A stretch of 64,000 nt of DNA from UBA10677 sp045532295 (GTDB lineage Bacteria; Bacillota; Clostridia; Christensenellales; Pumilibacteraceae): NCBI GenBank assembly GCA_045532295.1, contig JAZSFP010000002.1, forward strand, positions 62,001 through 126,000, read 5' to 3'. The notes below the pieces were generated by a model, which ran no database searches, had not been told where the DNA came from, and was given only the letters and a program-made list of their open reading frames with translations. Positions 33,075 through 41,218 of the stretch are shown here, piece by piece; the stretch's first letter is position 1; every line of letters begins with the position of its first letter. The position numbers were made by a program, and so were the translations under genes.

Positions 33075-34483
33075 TATTTGTCCTCCAAACGGAAATATTT
33101 CTTAGCGTTTTTATAGCACACACCCTCGATAATCTCTTTGAGCGCGTTCTTATCAAAGGGGTACTCGCCGTTCTCTACCCAAGAACCGACGAGGTCGCAA
33201 AGTATTCTGCGGAAATATTCGTGGCGAGTGTAGGAAACGAAACTTCTCGAATCGGTAAGCATTCCAACGAAGTTACCAAGGAGCGAGAGGTTTGCAAGCG
33301 AGGTCATTTGCTCGCGCATACCCGTCTTATTGTCGTTAAACCACCACGCGCTACCGTGTTGAATTTTGCCCGCGCACTCACTACCTTGGAAAGCGCCGAT
33401 AAGCGTTCCTAAGAATTCGTTATCAGAGGCGTCAAGCGAATAAAGGATAGTTCTTGGTAAAGCGTTATTTTTATTTAACGCGTCTAAAAGTTTTGCAAGA
33501 CCTACACTGCCGTTATTTGGTCCGATAATATCAAAGCCCGTGTCAGCGCCAAGATTATTAAACGCCACGGAGTTGGGATTGCGCATACAGTTAAAGTGGA
33601 TTTGCATTACCCAACCGAGTTTTGCGTACTGTTCTCCGCAGAAAACGAGCAGTTCAGTCTTGAACTTTTCCGCCTCTTCAAGCGTTACTTTCTCGCCTGC
33701 TAACGCCTTTGCTAAAATCTCATCCGTCTCGCCCTTTTTACTTTCGCGATAAAGCGTATAGTCAAGACCGTGGTCGCTTGCCTTACAACCGTGCCGAGCA
33801 AAATGCTCAATACTCTTAGATAGCGCGGTCTTTATATCGTCTACCGTTTTAATGCTAACGCCGTAGGTTAATCCAAGTTTTTCAATATACTCTCTAAAGC
33901 CTACTTTATCAATATTTATTGCTTTATCAGGACGGAAAGAGGGGGCTACCGTGACCGAAAAACTCTTATCCGTATTGATTTTTTCGTGCCAAACGAGGTC
34001 GTCGATGGGGTCGTCGGTAGTACCGATAAACTCAACGCCACTTCTCTTAATAAGCGAACGAACGCTCATATCGTCGCGCTGAAGTTTTTCCTTCGTAAGT
34101 TCCCAAACTTCTTCCGCCGTTTGTTCGTTAAGTACGCCGTAATAACCGAAGTAACGCTGAAGTTCAAGATGACACCAGTGATACATAGGGTTGCCGATTG
34201 CTTTATAAAGCGAACGCGCAAACGCCAAGAATTTTTCCTTATCGGGTTTATCGCCCGTAATATAACTTTCGTCGATACCGTTTGAGCGCATTACTCTCCA
34301 TTTATAGTGGTCGCCCGAAAGCCAAAGTCCCGTTATATTATCGAACTTCTTATCCTCGTAAATCTCTTTGGGACTTACGTGGCAGTGATAGTCGATAATG
34401 GGCATATTTTTCGCGTACTCGTGATAGAGAAAGCGCGCGCTCTCGCTTGAAAGCAGGAAGTCTTCGTCCATAAAATTACGCAT
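33074..34483 (-). CDS. uxaC: Glucuronate isomerase
   Basis: A 469-aa amidohydrolase-fold isomerase converting D-glucuronate to D-fructuronate (or galacturonate to tagaturonate). IDYHCHVSPKEIYEDKKF near 31-48 and the later WWFNDNKTGMREQM are classic UxaC sequences. First gene of the operon, with a GAGGT site and promoter at 34516-34524. The presence of UxuA rather than UxaA/UxaB points to the glucuronate branch. Confidence 0.93.
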   Translation of the reverse strand: MRNFMDEDFLLSSESARFLYHEYAKNMPIIDYHCHVSPKEIYEDKKFDNITGLWLSGDHYKWRVMRSNGIDESYITGDKPDKEKFLAFARSLYKAIGNPMYHWCHLELQRYFGYYGVLNEQTAEEVWELTKEKLQRDDMSVRSLIKRSGVEFIGTTDDPIDDLVWHEKINTDKSFSVTVAPSFRPDKAINIDKVGFREYIEKLGLTYGVSIKTVDDIKTALSKSIEHFARHGCKASDHGLDYTLYRESKKGETDEILAKALAGEKVTLEEAEKFKTELLVFCGEQYAKLGWVMQIHFNCMRNPNSVAFNNLGADTGFDIIGPNNGSVGLAKLLDALNKNNALPRTILYSLDASDNEFLGTLIGAFQGSECAGKIQHGSAWWFNDNKTGMREQMTSLANLSLLGNFVGMLTDSRSFVSYTRHEYFRRILCDLVGSWVENGEYPFDKNALKEIIEGVCYKNAKKYFRLEDK

Positions 34484-34515
34484 ATTTTTACCTCGTTAGT
34501 CGTTTCATTATTTAA

Positions 34516-34524
34516 ATTATACCA
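34516..34524 (-). promoter_or_regulatory. Extended -10 promoter of the glucuronate operon
   Basis: Minus strand TGG directly precedes a perfect TATAAT (34521-34516). The -35 region is poor (TTGCGC at 17 bp), so this is an extended -10 promoter that may rely on an activator or be weak. Confidence 0.55.
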
Positions 34525-34583
34525 CATAACAAAATATAGCGCAATAAAAATTACACTACATTTTGTTCGTTTATGATTGCATT

Positions 34584-36839
34584 TTATTCCTTTTTCTTCT
34601 TAGGCTTTCTAATGCGGTTAAGTTTTTTGTTCATCTTAAGGAGTTCTTCCTTCGTGAAAGAAATATCCACCATACTTATAAGCGAAGTAAGACGGAGTAC
34701 GGTAAAGCCGTTCATCATTTGCATCATATCCGAAGAAAGTTCAAAGCCCATTGCCTCGTTTTTCTTTCCTTTGCCGTTCGCTTTCATCTTCTTCTTAATG
34801 CTAAGACCTACGCCTATAAACCAGATTTTTCCCCAGAAACAAGACATAATATCGCCGATTTTATCGTTCAGCGAGAAACGACCCTCGGGCGCTTCAACGT
34901 CGAACCAGTTAAGTACCGCGCCTTTTTCTTTAAGCACGTACGCCTCGTTCATAGTATCTACTTTTCTAATCACGCCCTCGTCGCGAAGGTCGCCTGCAAC
35001 TGCGGTAAGGGTGGTTTCGCCCTCGTTCTTAACCTCGAAGTAGAAGAAATGATCCTCCGCGCTCTTCTTTCCAACGCTTACGCCGTTAGCAAAGAGTTCT
35101 ACTTCAGGTAGGTTAGAGTAAACGGTAACCTTGGTTACTTCCTCTACTCTGTCGATATAACGCTTTCCGCAAAGATGAACGAAGGGTTCGTCCGAAAGCC
35201 ACGCTTTATAAGCGTAGAAAGCGTCCTTTTTATATTTACGGTCAAAAGTCATAAGACCTTTGTGATTTTGTCCGTTCTCGCCACCTTCTGCGCGAGCGTC
35301 CGCGCCGAAGTCGAACATATTCCACACGTGAGTTGCCCACAAGTATTTGCGAGTGAAGAGTTGTTTAATAAGTTCTTCGTGGTAGTATGCTTGGTATTCC
35401 TCGGTATAGTCGCCCTGCATAGGGTTAGAAGTATGCCAGTTAAGAGCCTCACAACCGTACTCACTCACGCCGATAGGCTTATTAGGATACGCTGCGTGGA
35501 ACTTATCGAACCAAGGTCCGTTCATCGAAGTCTCGCCACCGTACCAACCAAAATAATGGTTATAAGATACGACGTCGGGAATTTGAACGTAGGGTTCGTC
35601 CATCGAGCACATAGAAACGCACGCCATAGTGGTAAGACGCGTTTTATCCATACTGTGAACGAGGTCGTTTAAGATATTATGGTTTTCAATAAGGTCTGGC
35701 GTTGCTCCGTTCATCGTTATTTCGTTGGAAAGTCCCCAAACTACGATGGAGGGGTGATTGTAGTTTTGTGATACCAGTTCCTTCATCTGCGATACGGTAT
35801 TCTCTCTGCCGTTTTCAAGGTGTTTGGATATATAGGGGATTTCTGCCCAAATTACCAAACCTTTCTCGTCGCAGAGGTCGTAAAAATACTGGTCGTGTTG
35901 ATAGTGCGCAAGACGAATAGTAGTTGCTCCTACTTCACAAATAAACTCGATATCTTCTTCGTGATGCTCGGGAAGAAGAGCGTTACCTAAGCCCCATCTG
36001 TCTTGGTGACGGGATACGCCACGAAGGGGATATTCTTCGCCATTGAGGATAAATCCACGCTCGGGGTCAATCTCAAAGGTTCTTACGCCAAAGCGCGAGC
36101 ATACGTTGTCGATTACCTCGCCACCACGGATAATCTCCGCCTCACAGCAATAAAGGTAAGGATTTTTTCTACCGTTCCATAAAATTACGTTATCAATCGT
36201 GAAAGTCACTTTCTTGTCGGAAGATACGATTTTATAAAGTTCGTTCTCGTCCTTATCGTATACGGTGTACGCAATTTCGTCGCCGTCAAGGAGGTCGGTA
36301 GTAAATACTTCCACTTCTACTTTTGCGTTATTGCCCTCTACGGACGGCGTAATCATAATTCCGGGCGCTCCGTAATAGTCGAGGTCAAAGTGCGTATTAT
36401 TAACGGCAATAAGGTTTACGTTACGGTAAAGTCCGCCGTAGAAAGTAAAGTCTGCCATTTGAGGATAAACGAAGTCGTTAGGAGCGTTGTTAACGACCAA
36501 AGCAAGTTCGTTTTCCTCCTCTAAATGCTCGGTAAGGTTTACTCTCCAAGTGGAATATCCACCGTGGTGAACGCGAAGTTCTTTGCCGTTAAGGTAAAGC
36601 GTCGCAGAAGAGTTTGCTCCGTTAATTTCGATATAATACTGGTCCGCAACGGGAAGAGAGGATTTAGCGAACTTTTTAGCGTAAACGCAATCGCCTCTAA
36701 AATAATCGTTTCCACCGTCTTGACCGTCAACTGCGTTCCAGCAATGCGGTATATTAACGGTTTCGCCCTCTACTGAAGTAACGATATTGCTGTTTTTTGC
36801 GAAAATCCAGTTCTCGTTAAAACTTATCTTGTTTCTCAT
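34584..36839 (-). CDS. GH2-family glycoside hydrolase with DUF4982-like domain
   Basis: A 751-aa cytoplasmic protein. Sandwich (1-150), Ig-like (155-255), TIM barrel (255-560), then a DUF4982-like sandwich (VTVYSNLPEVELFANGVSVG near 590-610) and a lysine-rich helical tail of about 110 residues. Acid/base Glu373 in GLSNEITM, nucleophile Glu460 in VSEYG. It may be a beta-glucuronidase or beta-galactosidase; its place next to the glucuronate genes and opposite a GPH symporter favours release of a uronic acid, but this is inference. The long basic tail (ends RKPKKKKE) is unusual. Confidence 0.8.
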   Translation of the reverse strand: MRNKISFNENWIFAKNSNIVTSVEGETVNIPHCWNAVDGQDGGNDYFRGDCVYAKKFAKSSLPVADQYYIEINGANSSATLYLNGKELRVHHGGYSTWRVNLTEHLEEENELALVVNNAPNDFVYPQMADFTFYGGLYRNVNLIAVNNTHFDLDYYGAPGIMITPSVEGNNAKVEVEVFTTDLLDGDEIAYTVYDKDENELYKIVSSDKKVTFTIDNVILWNGRKNPYLYCCEAEIIRGGEVIDNVCSRFGVRTFEIDPERGFILNGEEYPLRGVSRHQDRWGLGNALLPEHHEEDIEFICEVGATTIRLAHYQHDQYFYDLCDEKGLVIWAEIPYISKHLENGRENTVSQMKELVSQNYNHPSIVVWGLSNEITMNGATPDLIENHNILNDLVHSMDKTRLTTMACVSMCSMDEPYVQIPDVVSYNHYFGWYGGETSMNGPWFDKFHAAYPNKPIGVSEYGCEALNWHTSNPMQGDYTEEYQAYYHEELIKQLFTRKYLWATHVWNMFDFGADARAEGGENGQNHKGLMTFDRKYKKDAFYAYKAWLSDEPFVHLCGKRYIDRVEEVTKVTVYSNLPEVELFANGVSVGKKSAEDHFFYFEVKNEGETTLTAVAGDLRDEGVIRKVDTMNEAYVLKEKGAVLNWFDVEAPEGRFSLNDKIGDIMSCFWGKIWFIGVGLSIKKKMKANGKGKKNEAMGFELSSDMMQMMNGFTVLRLTSLISMVDISFTKEELLKMNKKLNRIRKPKKKKE

Positions 36840-36877
36840 TTTTTGCCCTCGCTATACTAATTTTTTTCTCTATAAAT

Positions 36878-36906
36878 ATGATACAACATTAAGAAAAATA
36901 TGTCAA
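36878..36906 (-). promoter_or_regulatory. Promoter of the GH2 gene
   Basis: Minus strand TTGACA (36906-36901), 17-bp spacer, TATCAT (36883-36878). Confidence 0.8.
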
Positions 36907-36938
36907 GAGGATAAAAAGCCCGTTAGGAAAATTTTGGG

Positions 36939-37016
36939 TTTTTTGCGAAAAAAAGCCTCGTTTTTGCGCGCGCGTCGAAACGCATTTTGCAAAATCGTGA
37001 TTTTTTGTGAAAAAAG
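36939..37016. promoter_or_regulatory. Repeated dyad motifs between divergent promoters, candidate operators
   Basis: Two near-identical imperfect palindromes, TTTTTTGCGAAAAAAA (36939-36954) and TTTTTTGTGAAAAAAG (37001-37016), have centres 62 bp apart. Between them lies a perfect 12-bp palindrome ATTTTGCAAAAT (36984-36995) and an alternating GC run. They sit upstream of both -35 boxes and could bind one regulator, perhaps with looping. No regulator gene is adjacent. Confidence 0.45.
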
Positions 37017-37028
37017 CGTGTATTTGAT

Positions 37029-37057
37029 TTGACACGCTCTACTTTTTCATTTATAAT
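37029..37057 (+). promoter_or_regulatory. Promoter of the GPH symporter
   Basis: Perfect TTGACA (37029-37034), 17-bp spacer, perfect TATAAT (37052-37057). Expected to be strong unless repressed. Confidence 0.88.
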
Positions 37058-37106
37058 GTATATAGAAGTTGCGTAAGGCAACAAAAAAATTATATAAGGG
37101 GGCTCT

Positions 37107-38621
37107 ATGACAGACACCACAAAACAAACCCGTCCCTTTGGAATGAGGGACAAACTTTCCTACGCGTTAGGTGACCTTGGTTGTAATATGAGTTTCGCGC
37201 TCAAAAGTTCAATTATGGTTATCTTCTGGACGCAGTTTATGGCTCTCGGCGAAGAACTTTACGCTGCGCTGTTGCTCGTAGTTCAGATTTGGGACGCAAT
37301 CAACGATCCGCTTCTCGGCTCGTTATTCGACGCAGATAAGAGAAAGTATAAGCACGGTAAATTTAAAACCTACATATTTATCGGCGCTATCGGACTTCTT
37401 TTCTCCGGACTTTTCTTCTTCCTGCCTCTTCCCAACGCTCCGCTCGTTATGAGATGTATTCTCTTCGTGCTCGGCTACATCCTTTGGGACGCGTTCTACA
37501 CCTTCGCTAACGTGCCTTACGGCTCTATGATGTCAGTTATCACGATTGACGGCTCGGAACGTTCGCAACTCTCCACCTGGAGAAGTATCGGTTCTATGGT
37601 TGATAACATTCTTCCTATGGTACTTCTTCCCATCCTTTGCTACGACGCAAGCAACAACCTTAACGGCTACACCGTATTTATTGCGGCTATCGTTATGGGA
37701 GTTATCGGTCTTATCTGTTTCATTGCTATGCTTAAGACCACTACTATTCGCGTTGAGGAAAACTCCGTTAAGGTAAACGACACCAAGAAGTTCAACATCT
37801 TCAAGGCTTTCGTAAACTTTATGAAGAACCCTCCCGCTATCGGCGCTACCTTGGCTGCTATGGCTATGTTCATCGGTATGCAAGGTTCGTCCGCTGCTAC
37901 CGCAGTTCTCTTCCAGTCCTACTTCGGTAACGCGCAAATCTCCGGTATTATTATGCTTATCGGTTACCTTCCTATGTTCCTCTTTATGCCATTTATCAAG
38001 AAAATCGTTGATAAATGGGGCAAGAAAGAGGCTTGCGCGGTTGGTTCTGCAGTAAGCGTGTTCGGCGCGCTCCTCCTCTTCCTTCCCTTAGGTAACGGAA
38101 CCGTTGGTCTTATCGGTTACGTAATTGCTCAAGTATTCTTCGGTCTTGGTCTTGGTTTCTACACCTGCGTATCTTGGGCGCTTATGGCTGACGCTATCGA
38201 CTACAACGAGTGGAAGAACGGCACTAAAGAAGAAGGTACCGTTTACGCTCTTCACTCTTTCTTCCGTAAACTTGCTCAAGGTCTTGGACCCTCGCTCGTA
38301 ATTCTTATTATGGCGGCTCTTGGCTACGACGGAGACCTTGGCGCAGATCAACCTTTATGGGTTGCTGAGAATATGAAGTGGCTCGTTGCTGCGCTCTATT
38401 CCTTCAGCGCAATCGTAATGTTCGTTTCTATCGCGTTCATCTATCCTCTTAACAAGAAAAAGACCGCTGAAATGACTGAGGCTCTTAAGGCTCGTAGAGA
38501 GGCAGAGCAAGGCGAAGTTTCCGACGAAACCACTGAAGAAGTTGCTAAGGAAGTTACTGAAGAAGTTGCATCTACTGAAAGCGTAGAAGAAGTTCCCGGC
38601 GACGACAACGGCGAGTCGTAA
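37107..38621 (+). CDS. GPH-family sugar/glycoside:cation symporter
   Basis: A 504-aa membrane protein with twelve predicted helices, of the glycoside-pentoside-hexuronide:cation symporter family within MFS. Signs are DKLSYALGDLGCNMSF at the start, QIWDAINDPLLGSLFD near 55-70, and ALMADAIDYNEWKNGTKEEG near 365-385. The last 45 residues form an acidic tail with repeated EEV units. It would import a glycoside or hexuronide with Na+ or H+. Divergent to a GH2 gene and near the glucuronate pathway, it may take up a glucuronide that GH2 then splits. Ribosome site AAGGGGG. Confidence 0.9.
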   Translation: MTDTTKQTRPFGMRDKLSYALGDLGCNMSFALKSSIMVIFWTQFMALGEELYAALLLVVQIWDAINDPLLGSLFDADKRKYKHGKFKTYIFIGAIGLLFSGLFFFLPLPNAPLVMRCILFVLGYILWDAFYTFANVPYGSMMSVITIDGSERSQLSTWRSIGSMVDNILPMVLLPILCYDASNNLNGYTVFIAAIVMGVIGLICFIAMLKTTTIRVEENSVKVNDTKKFNIFKAFVNFMKNPPAIGATLAAMAMFIGMQGSSAATAVLFQSYFGNAQISGIIMLIGYLPMFLFMPFIKKIVDKWGKKEACAVGSAVSVFGALLLFLPLGNGTVGLIGYVIAQVFFGLGLGFYTCVSWALMADAIDYNEWKNGTKEEGTVYALHSFFRKLAQGLGPSLVILIMAALGYDGDLGADQPLWVAENMKWLVAALYSFSAIVMFVSIAFIYPLNKKKTAEMTEALKARREAEQGEVSDETTEEVAKEVTEEVASTESVEEVPGDDNGES

Positions 38622-38642
38622 TTAAAATTCAATATTAAAAAG

Positions 38643-38676
38643 TTGCTCTATCCTCTATGGATAGGGCAATTTTTTT
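38643..38676 (+). terminator. Terminator of the GPH symporter gene
   Basis: An 11-bp stem (TTGCTCTATCC with GGATAGGGCAA, one G-U pair), five-base loop and seven Ts. Confidence 0.9.
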
Positions 38677-38692
38677 ATACCTAATAAATGAA

Positions 38693-38722
38693 AATACGGT
38701 ATCAAAAAAACGATACCGTATT
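38693..38722. terminator. Terminator of the acetyltransferase gene
   Basis: An 11-bp stem AATACGGTATC/GATACCGTATT with an eight-base loop. On the minus strand it follows the stop at 38729 and ends in TTTTC; on the plus strand a T run also follows shortly after, so it may back up the terminator at 38643-38676. Confidence 0.75.
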
Positions 38723-38728
38723 GCTTTT

Positions 38729-39370
38729 TTAGTCTTCGTAGAATATATCCGCTTTGGATACTTCGTCTATTTTTTTATCACGATAATAGAATTCGTAATC
38801 GCGCTCGTTTATAGGGCGAACTACTTTGCACGGACTTCCCACTGCTACCACGTTTGCAGGAATATCCTTAGTTACTACGCTACCTGCGCCTATTACCGTA
38901 TTGTCGCCGATGGACACACCGGGAAGAACGATAACGCCTGCGCCCAGCCAACAGTTCTTGCCGATATGAACGGGCAGATTGTATTGATAGGCTTTAGTGC
39001 GAAGTTCTGGACAAATAGGGTGTCCTGCGGTCGCAAGCACGACGTTTGGACCAAGCATAGTATAATCGCCTATATAGATATGATTATCGTCCACTAAGGT
39101 AAGGTTAAAGTTTGCGTAGACACTCTTGCCTAAATGCGTATGACGACCACCCCAGTTCGAGTGAAGAGGCGGTTCAATATAACAGCCCTCTCCTGTTTCA
39201 GCAAACATTTCCTCTATGAGTTTTTCACGAAGTTTCGCCTCACTTGGACGGGTAGCGTTGTAATCGTACATTTTTTCAAGCGCAACCGCCTGCTCGGCTA
39301 AAAGTTCCTCCGATGCAGAGTTATAGAGAGTGCCACTATACATTCTTCGTTTAGTTTCTTCAAGCGTCAT
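38729..39370 (-). CDS. Maltose/galactoside O-acetyltransferase-like protein
   Basis: A 213-aa left-handed beta-helix acetyltransferase. The N-terminal Mac-type helices (MYSGTLYNSASEELLAEQ) precede hexapeptide repeats. The catalytic His lies in LATAGHPICPELR, and WLGAGVIVLPGVSIGDNTVIGAGSVVTKDIPANVVAVGSPCKVVR is the classic coil run in order. It transfers acetyl from acetyl-CoA to a sugar hydroxyl, perhaps as detoxification of non-metabolised sugars. Length matches the family. Ribosome site AAAGGA is rather distant (11 nt). Confidence 0.9.
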   Translation of the reverse strand: MTLEETKRRMYSGTLYNSASEELLAEQAVALEKMYDYNATRPSEAKLREKLIEEMFAETGEGCYIEPPLHSNWGGRHTHLGKSVYANFNLTLVDDNHIYIGDYTMLGPNVVLATAGHPICPELRTKAYQYNLPVHIGKNCWLGAGVIVLPGVSIGDNTVIGAGSVVTKDIPANVVAVGSPCKVVRPINERDYEFYYRDKKIDEVSKADIFYED

Positions 39371-39398
39371 AATTCAAGCGTCCTTTAGTTAGCATAGC

Positions 39399-39423
39399 AA
39401 AAAGCCCACAACCCCTGTGGGCT
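39399..39423 (-). terminator. Terminator of spoVG
   Basis: An 8-bp stem AGCCCACA/TGTGGGCT with a five-base loop followed by five Ts on the minus strand. Confidence 0.85.
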
Positions 39424-39439
39424 AATGTTTTTGAGTGTG

Positions 39440-39721
39440 TTAGTCGTTATTTACCTCAGCCTCTGCGCGAGCCTTATCGAACTCCGCGAGAACTGCTTTC
39501 TTGATCATTTCCCTGGTTTCGGTATTGATAGGATGAACGATGTCTTTGTATTCGCCGTCGGGCGTTTTTTTGCTGGGCATAGCAATAAAGAAATCGTCGT
39601 TGCCCTCTAAAATCTTGACGTCGTGCACTACGAAACAGTTGTCAATCGTAATGGAGGCAACACCCTTAAGTTTGCCTTCGTCTTTTTTCACGAGTCTTAC
39701 GCGTACTTCACTAATGTTCAT
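39440..39721 (-). CDS. spoVG: SpoVG, RNA/DNA-binding regulator
   Basis: A 93-aa protein. The opening MNISEVRVRLVKKDEGKLKG, then FVVHDVKILEG and FIAMPSKKTPDGEYKDIVHPI, identify SpoVG without doubt. SpoVG binds nucleic acids and affects sporulation, septation and virulence regulation in Firmicutes. Standard length. Promoter probably at 39773-39801 and terminator at 39399-39423, so it is monocistronic. Supports a Firmicutes origin but does not prove sporulation. Confidence 0.95.
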   Translation of the reverse strand: MNISEVRVRLVKKDEGKLKGVASITIDNCFVVHDVKILEGNDDFFIAMPSKKTPDGEYKDIVHPINTETREMIKKAVLAEFDKARAEAEVNND

Positions 39722-39772
39722 AAAAATTCCCTCTTGTATTTAGTTTGCGGATTTCCGCTATTTCATACATAT

Positions 39773-39801
39773 ATTTTACTATATTATAAATTTTTTGGCA
39801 A
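39773..39801 (-). promoter_or_regulatory. Probable promoter of spoVG
   Basis: Minus strand TTGCCA (39801-39796), 17-bp spacer, TAAAAT (39778-39773). A TATAAT ten bases upstream lacks a good -35. No clear sigma-H motif was seen. Confidence 0.5.
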
Positions 39802-39877
39802 GCAATTTGAAGAAAAAGTTTAAAAAAATGCGAAAAAAGTGCGTTTTTTTATTAAAATTGCATACCATAACGGTATT

Positions 39878-40018
39878 ATGATATGTAAAAGATGCAAAAA
39901 ACAGATAAATTTTGACAATTCTTACCATTGCCCTCATTGTTTTTCCCATTACTGCGAAGAGTGTAGAGCGCAAATTTTGATATGTTCGTGCTCACAAGAA
40001 CTTATACCGTACCATTAA
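39878..40018 (+). CDS. 46-residue Cys/His-rich zinc-ribbon microprotein
   Basis: A short frame that translates as MICKRCKKQINFDNSYHCPH, then a Cys/His-rich remainder. It holds CKRC, CPHC, HYCEEC and ICSC, four paired-Cys knuckles that could bind two zinc ions. The density and spacing of Cys make chance unlikely. No good ribosome site precedes the ATG (AACGGTATTATG), so the start or a leaderless transcript is uncertain. It lies between divergent spoVG and the 242-aa gene. Function unknown. Confidence 0.5.
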   Translation: MICKRCKKQINFDNSYHCPHCFSHYCEECRAQILICSCSQELIPYH

Positions 40019-40023
40019 TTTCC

Positions 40024-40052
40024 TTGCTTTTTTATAAAAACTATGGTACAAT
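40024..40052 (+). promoter_or_regulatory. Promoter of the 242-aa gene
   Basis: TTGCTT (40024-40029), 17-bp spacer, TGG-TACAAT extended -10 (40047-40052). An AAGGAG ribosome site follows at 40068-40073. Confidence 0.65.
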
Positions 40053-40079
40053 TATGATATAAATAGTAAGGAGTTAATT

Positions 40080-40808
40080 ATGGCTGAACAGTTACGGGAT
40101 AACGATAACGAAATCATCACTTTCGTTGCATCGGTGGATAACGCTATCGACAGTAGCATTTTGCTCGCAGAAAAAAGAATTAGCGAGATCCTTAAGTCAA
40201 TCGCATCGAGCGCAACTCTTCTTTCTCAATTTAGAACTGCGCTTAAGGGCTACGATAAGGACGAAGAATTCCGTATATCCAAAGTTAAAGTGGGAGGAAG
40301 GGGTAAACTTAACCTTCCTCAAACGCAAGTTAAACTTATGACTTACGTCTTTTGTCTTTTAATGGATATAGACAGCGGTAAAATTTCTCTTCGCGAACTG
40401 CTCGACGAGTTCTTCTACCACACGAACCACTCCGAACAGTACGCTCTCTTTACTCGCGCCGTTCTCGTGCCTTTCCGCGACGTAACGGAATACATATTCT
40501 ATAACGGCATTGACGCATACGAAGAGAGCGAAGGCGTAGACGCTACGCTCCGTGATAGCGTTAAACGCATTTTGCAAGAAATTAACTCTATCGTGAGCGA
40601 AAATTCCACCATTACGGTTAAAACCAAACAAGACTTATTTATCCTTGCAAAAGGACTTGAAAGCGCGCTAACGCCCAACCGTATAGACCTCGTCAAGCCT
40701 CTTTTAATCGGTTTTAAGAATACCGTCGTCTCCTATCCTATTCGCGAAAAACTTGCACCGTATATTGATAAACTGTACAAAATCTTAACTACCGCAGACG
40801 TAATATAA
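40080..40808 (+). CDS. Conserved-looking helical protein of unknown function
   Basis: A 242-aa soluble protein I do not recognise. It is mainly helical, with a basic loop (RISKVKVGGRGKLNLPQTQVK near 64-84) and no signal or membrane segment. The segment LLDEFFYHTNHSEQYALFTRAVLVPFRDVTEYIF could be a helical hairpin. Good promoter, ribosome site and terminator make it a genuine single-gene unit. Nothing in context gives a function. Confidence 0.65.
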   Translation: MAEQLRDNDNEIITFVASVDNAIDSSILLAEKRISEILKSIASSATLLSQFRTALKGYDKDEEFRISKVKVGGRGKLNLPQTQVKLMTYVFCLLMDIDSGKISLRELLDEFFYHTNHSEQYALFTRAVLVPFRDVTEYIFYNGIDAYEESEGVDATLRDSVKRILQEINSIVSENSTITVKTKQDLFILAKGLESALTPNRIDLVKPLLIGFKNTVVSYPIREKLAPYIDKLYKILTTADVI

Positions 40809-40816
40809 AAGAAAAG

Positions 40817-40842
40817 ACACGAGAACCTCTCGTGCCTTTTTT
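40817..40842 (+). terminator. Terminator of the 242-aa gene
   Basis: CACGAGA/TCTCGTG stem with a three-base loop, flanked by a further G-C pair and followed by seven Ts. Confidence 0.85.
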
Positions 40843-40884
40843 TATATTGAGTTTGATTTTTACGAAAGCGCGTACTGAGAAAGC

Positions 40885-40978
40885 CTGTAACCGAGAAAAA
40901 CACGCAGTATTTCGCAGTGCTACTTTGCGCATTTTACGAGGAAAATACAAGAAAGACAAGTGTTCTTTCGAGGGAGCA
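40885..40978. repeat. 94-bp intergenic repeat, copy 1
   Basis: From CTGTAACCGAG to CGAGGGAGCA this block is identical to 41114-41207. It contains small internal dyads (ATTTT/AAAAT and GAAAGA/TCTTTC). The minus strand is open in one frame across both copies but has no start or ribosome site, so a coding role is unlikely. Could be a dispersed genomic repeat. Confidence 0.85.
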
Positions 40979-41002
40979 CCCACTACGCGTGGGGGCGTGG
41001 TT

Positions 41003-41105
41003 AAGATACACTCGACTACGCTATCGCTCCGCTCGGTATGACATACCAAAGTTAATAGGTGTCATACCGACCAAGGTTGCATAGCAACCGCGTGGAGTGT
41101 ATCTT
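41003..41105. repeat. 103-bp MITE-like inverted-repeat element
   Basis: 11-bp ends AAGATACACTC and GAGTGTATCTT are perfect inverted repeats. Nested inside is a second pair, CGGTATGACA (41034-41043) and TGTCATACCG (41060-41069), and a small GGTTGC-ATA-GCAACC hairpin (41075-41089). The translated inner part resembles the widespread CHTERSDS-type intergenic repeat often mis-annotated as protein in Firmicutes. It lies between the two 94-bp repeats. Confidence 0.75.
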
Positions 41106-41113
41106 TTCTTCGT

Positions 41114-41207
41114 CTGTAACCGAGAAAAACACGCAGTATTTCGCAGTGCTACTTTGCGCATTTTACGAGGAAAATACAAGAAAGACAAGTGTTCTTTCGA
41201 GGGAGCA
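41114..41207. repeat. 94-bp intergenic repeat, copy 2
   Basis: Identical to 40885-40978 over 94 bp and in the same orientation. It is followed after 11 bp by a partial third copy. Confidence 0.85.
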
Positions 41208-41218
41208 TACAAGAAGTA

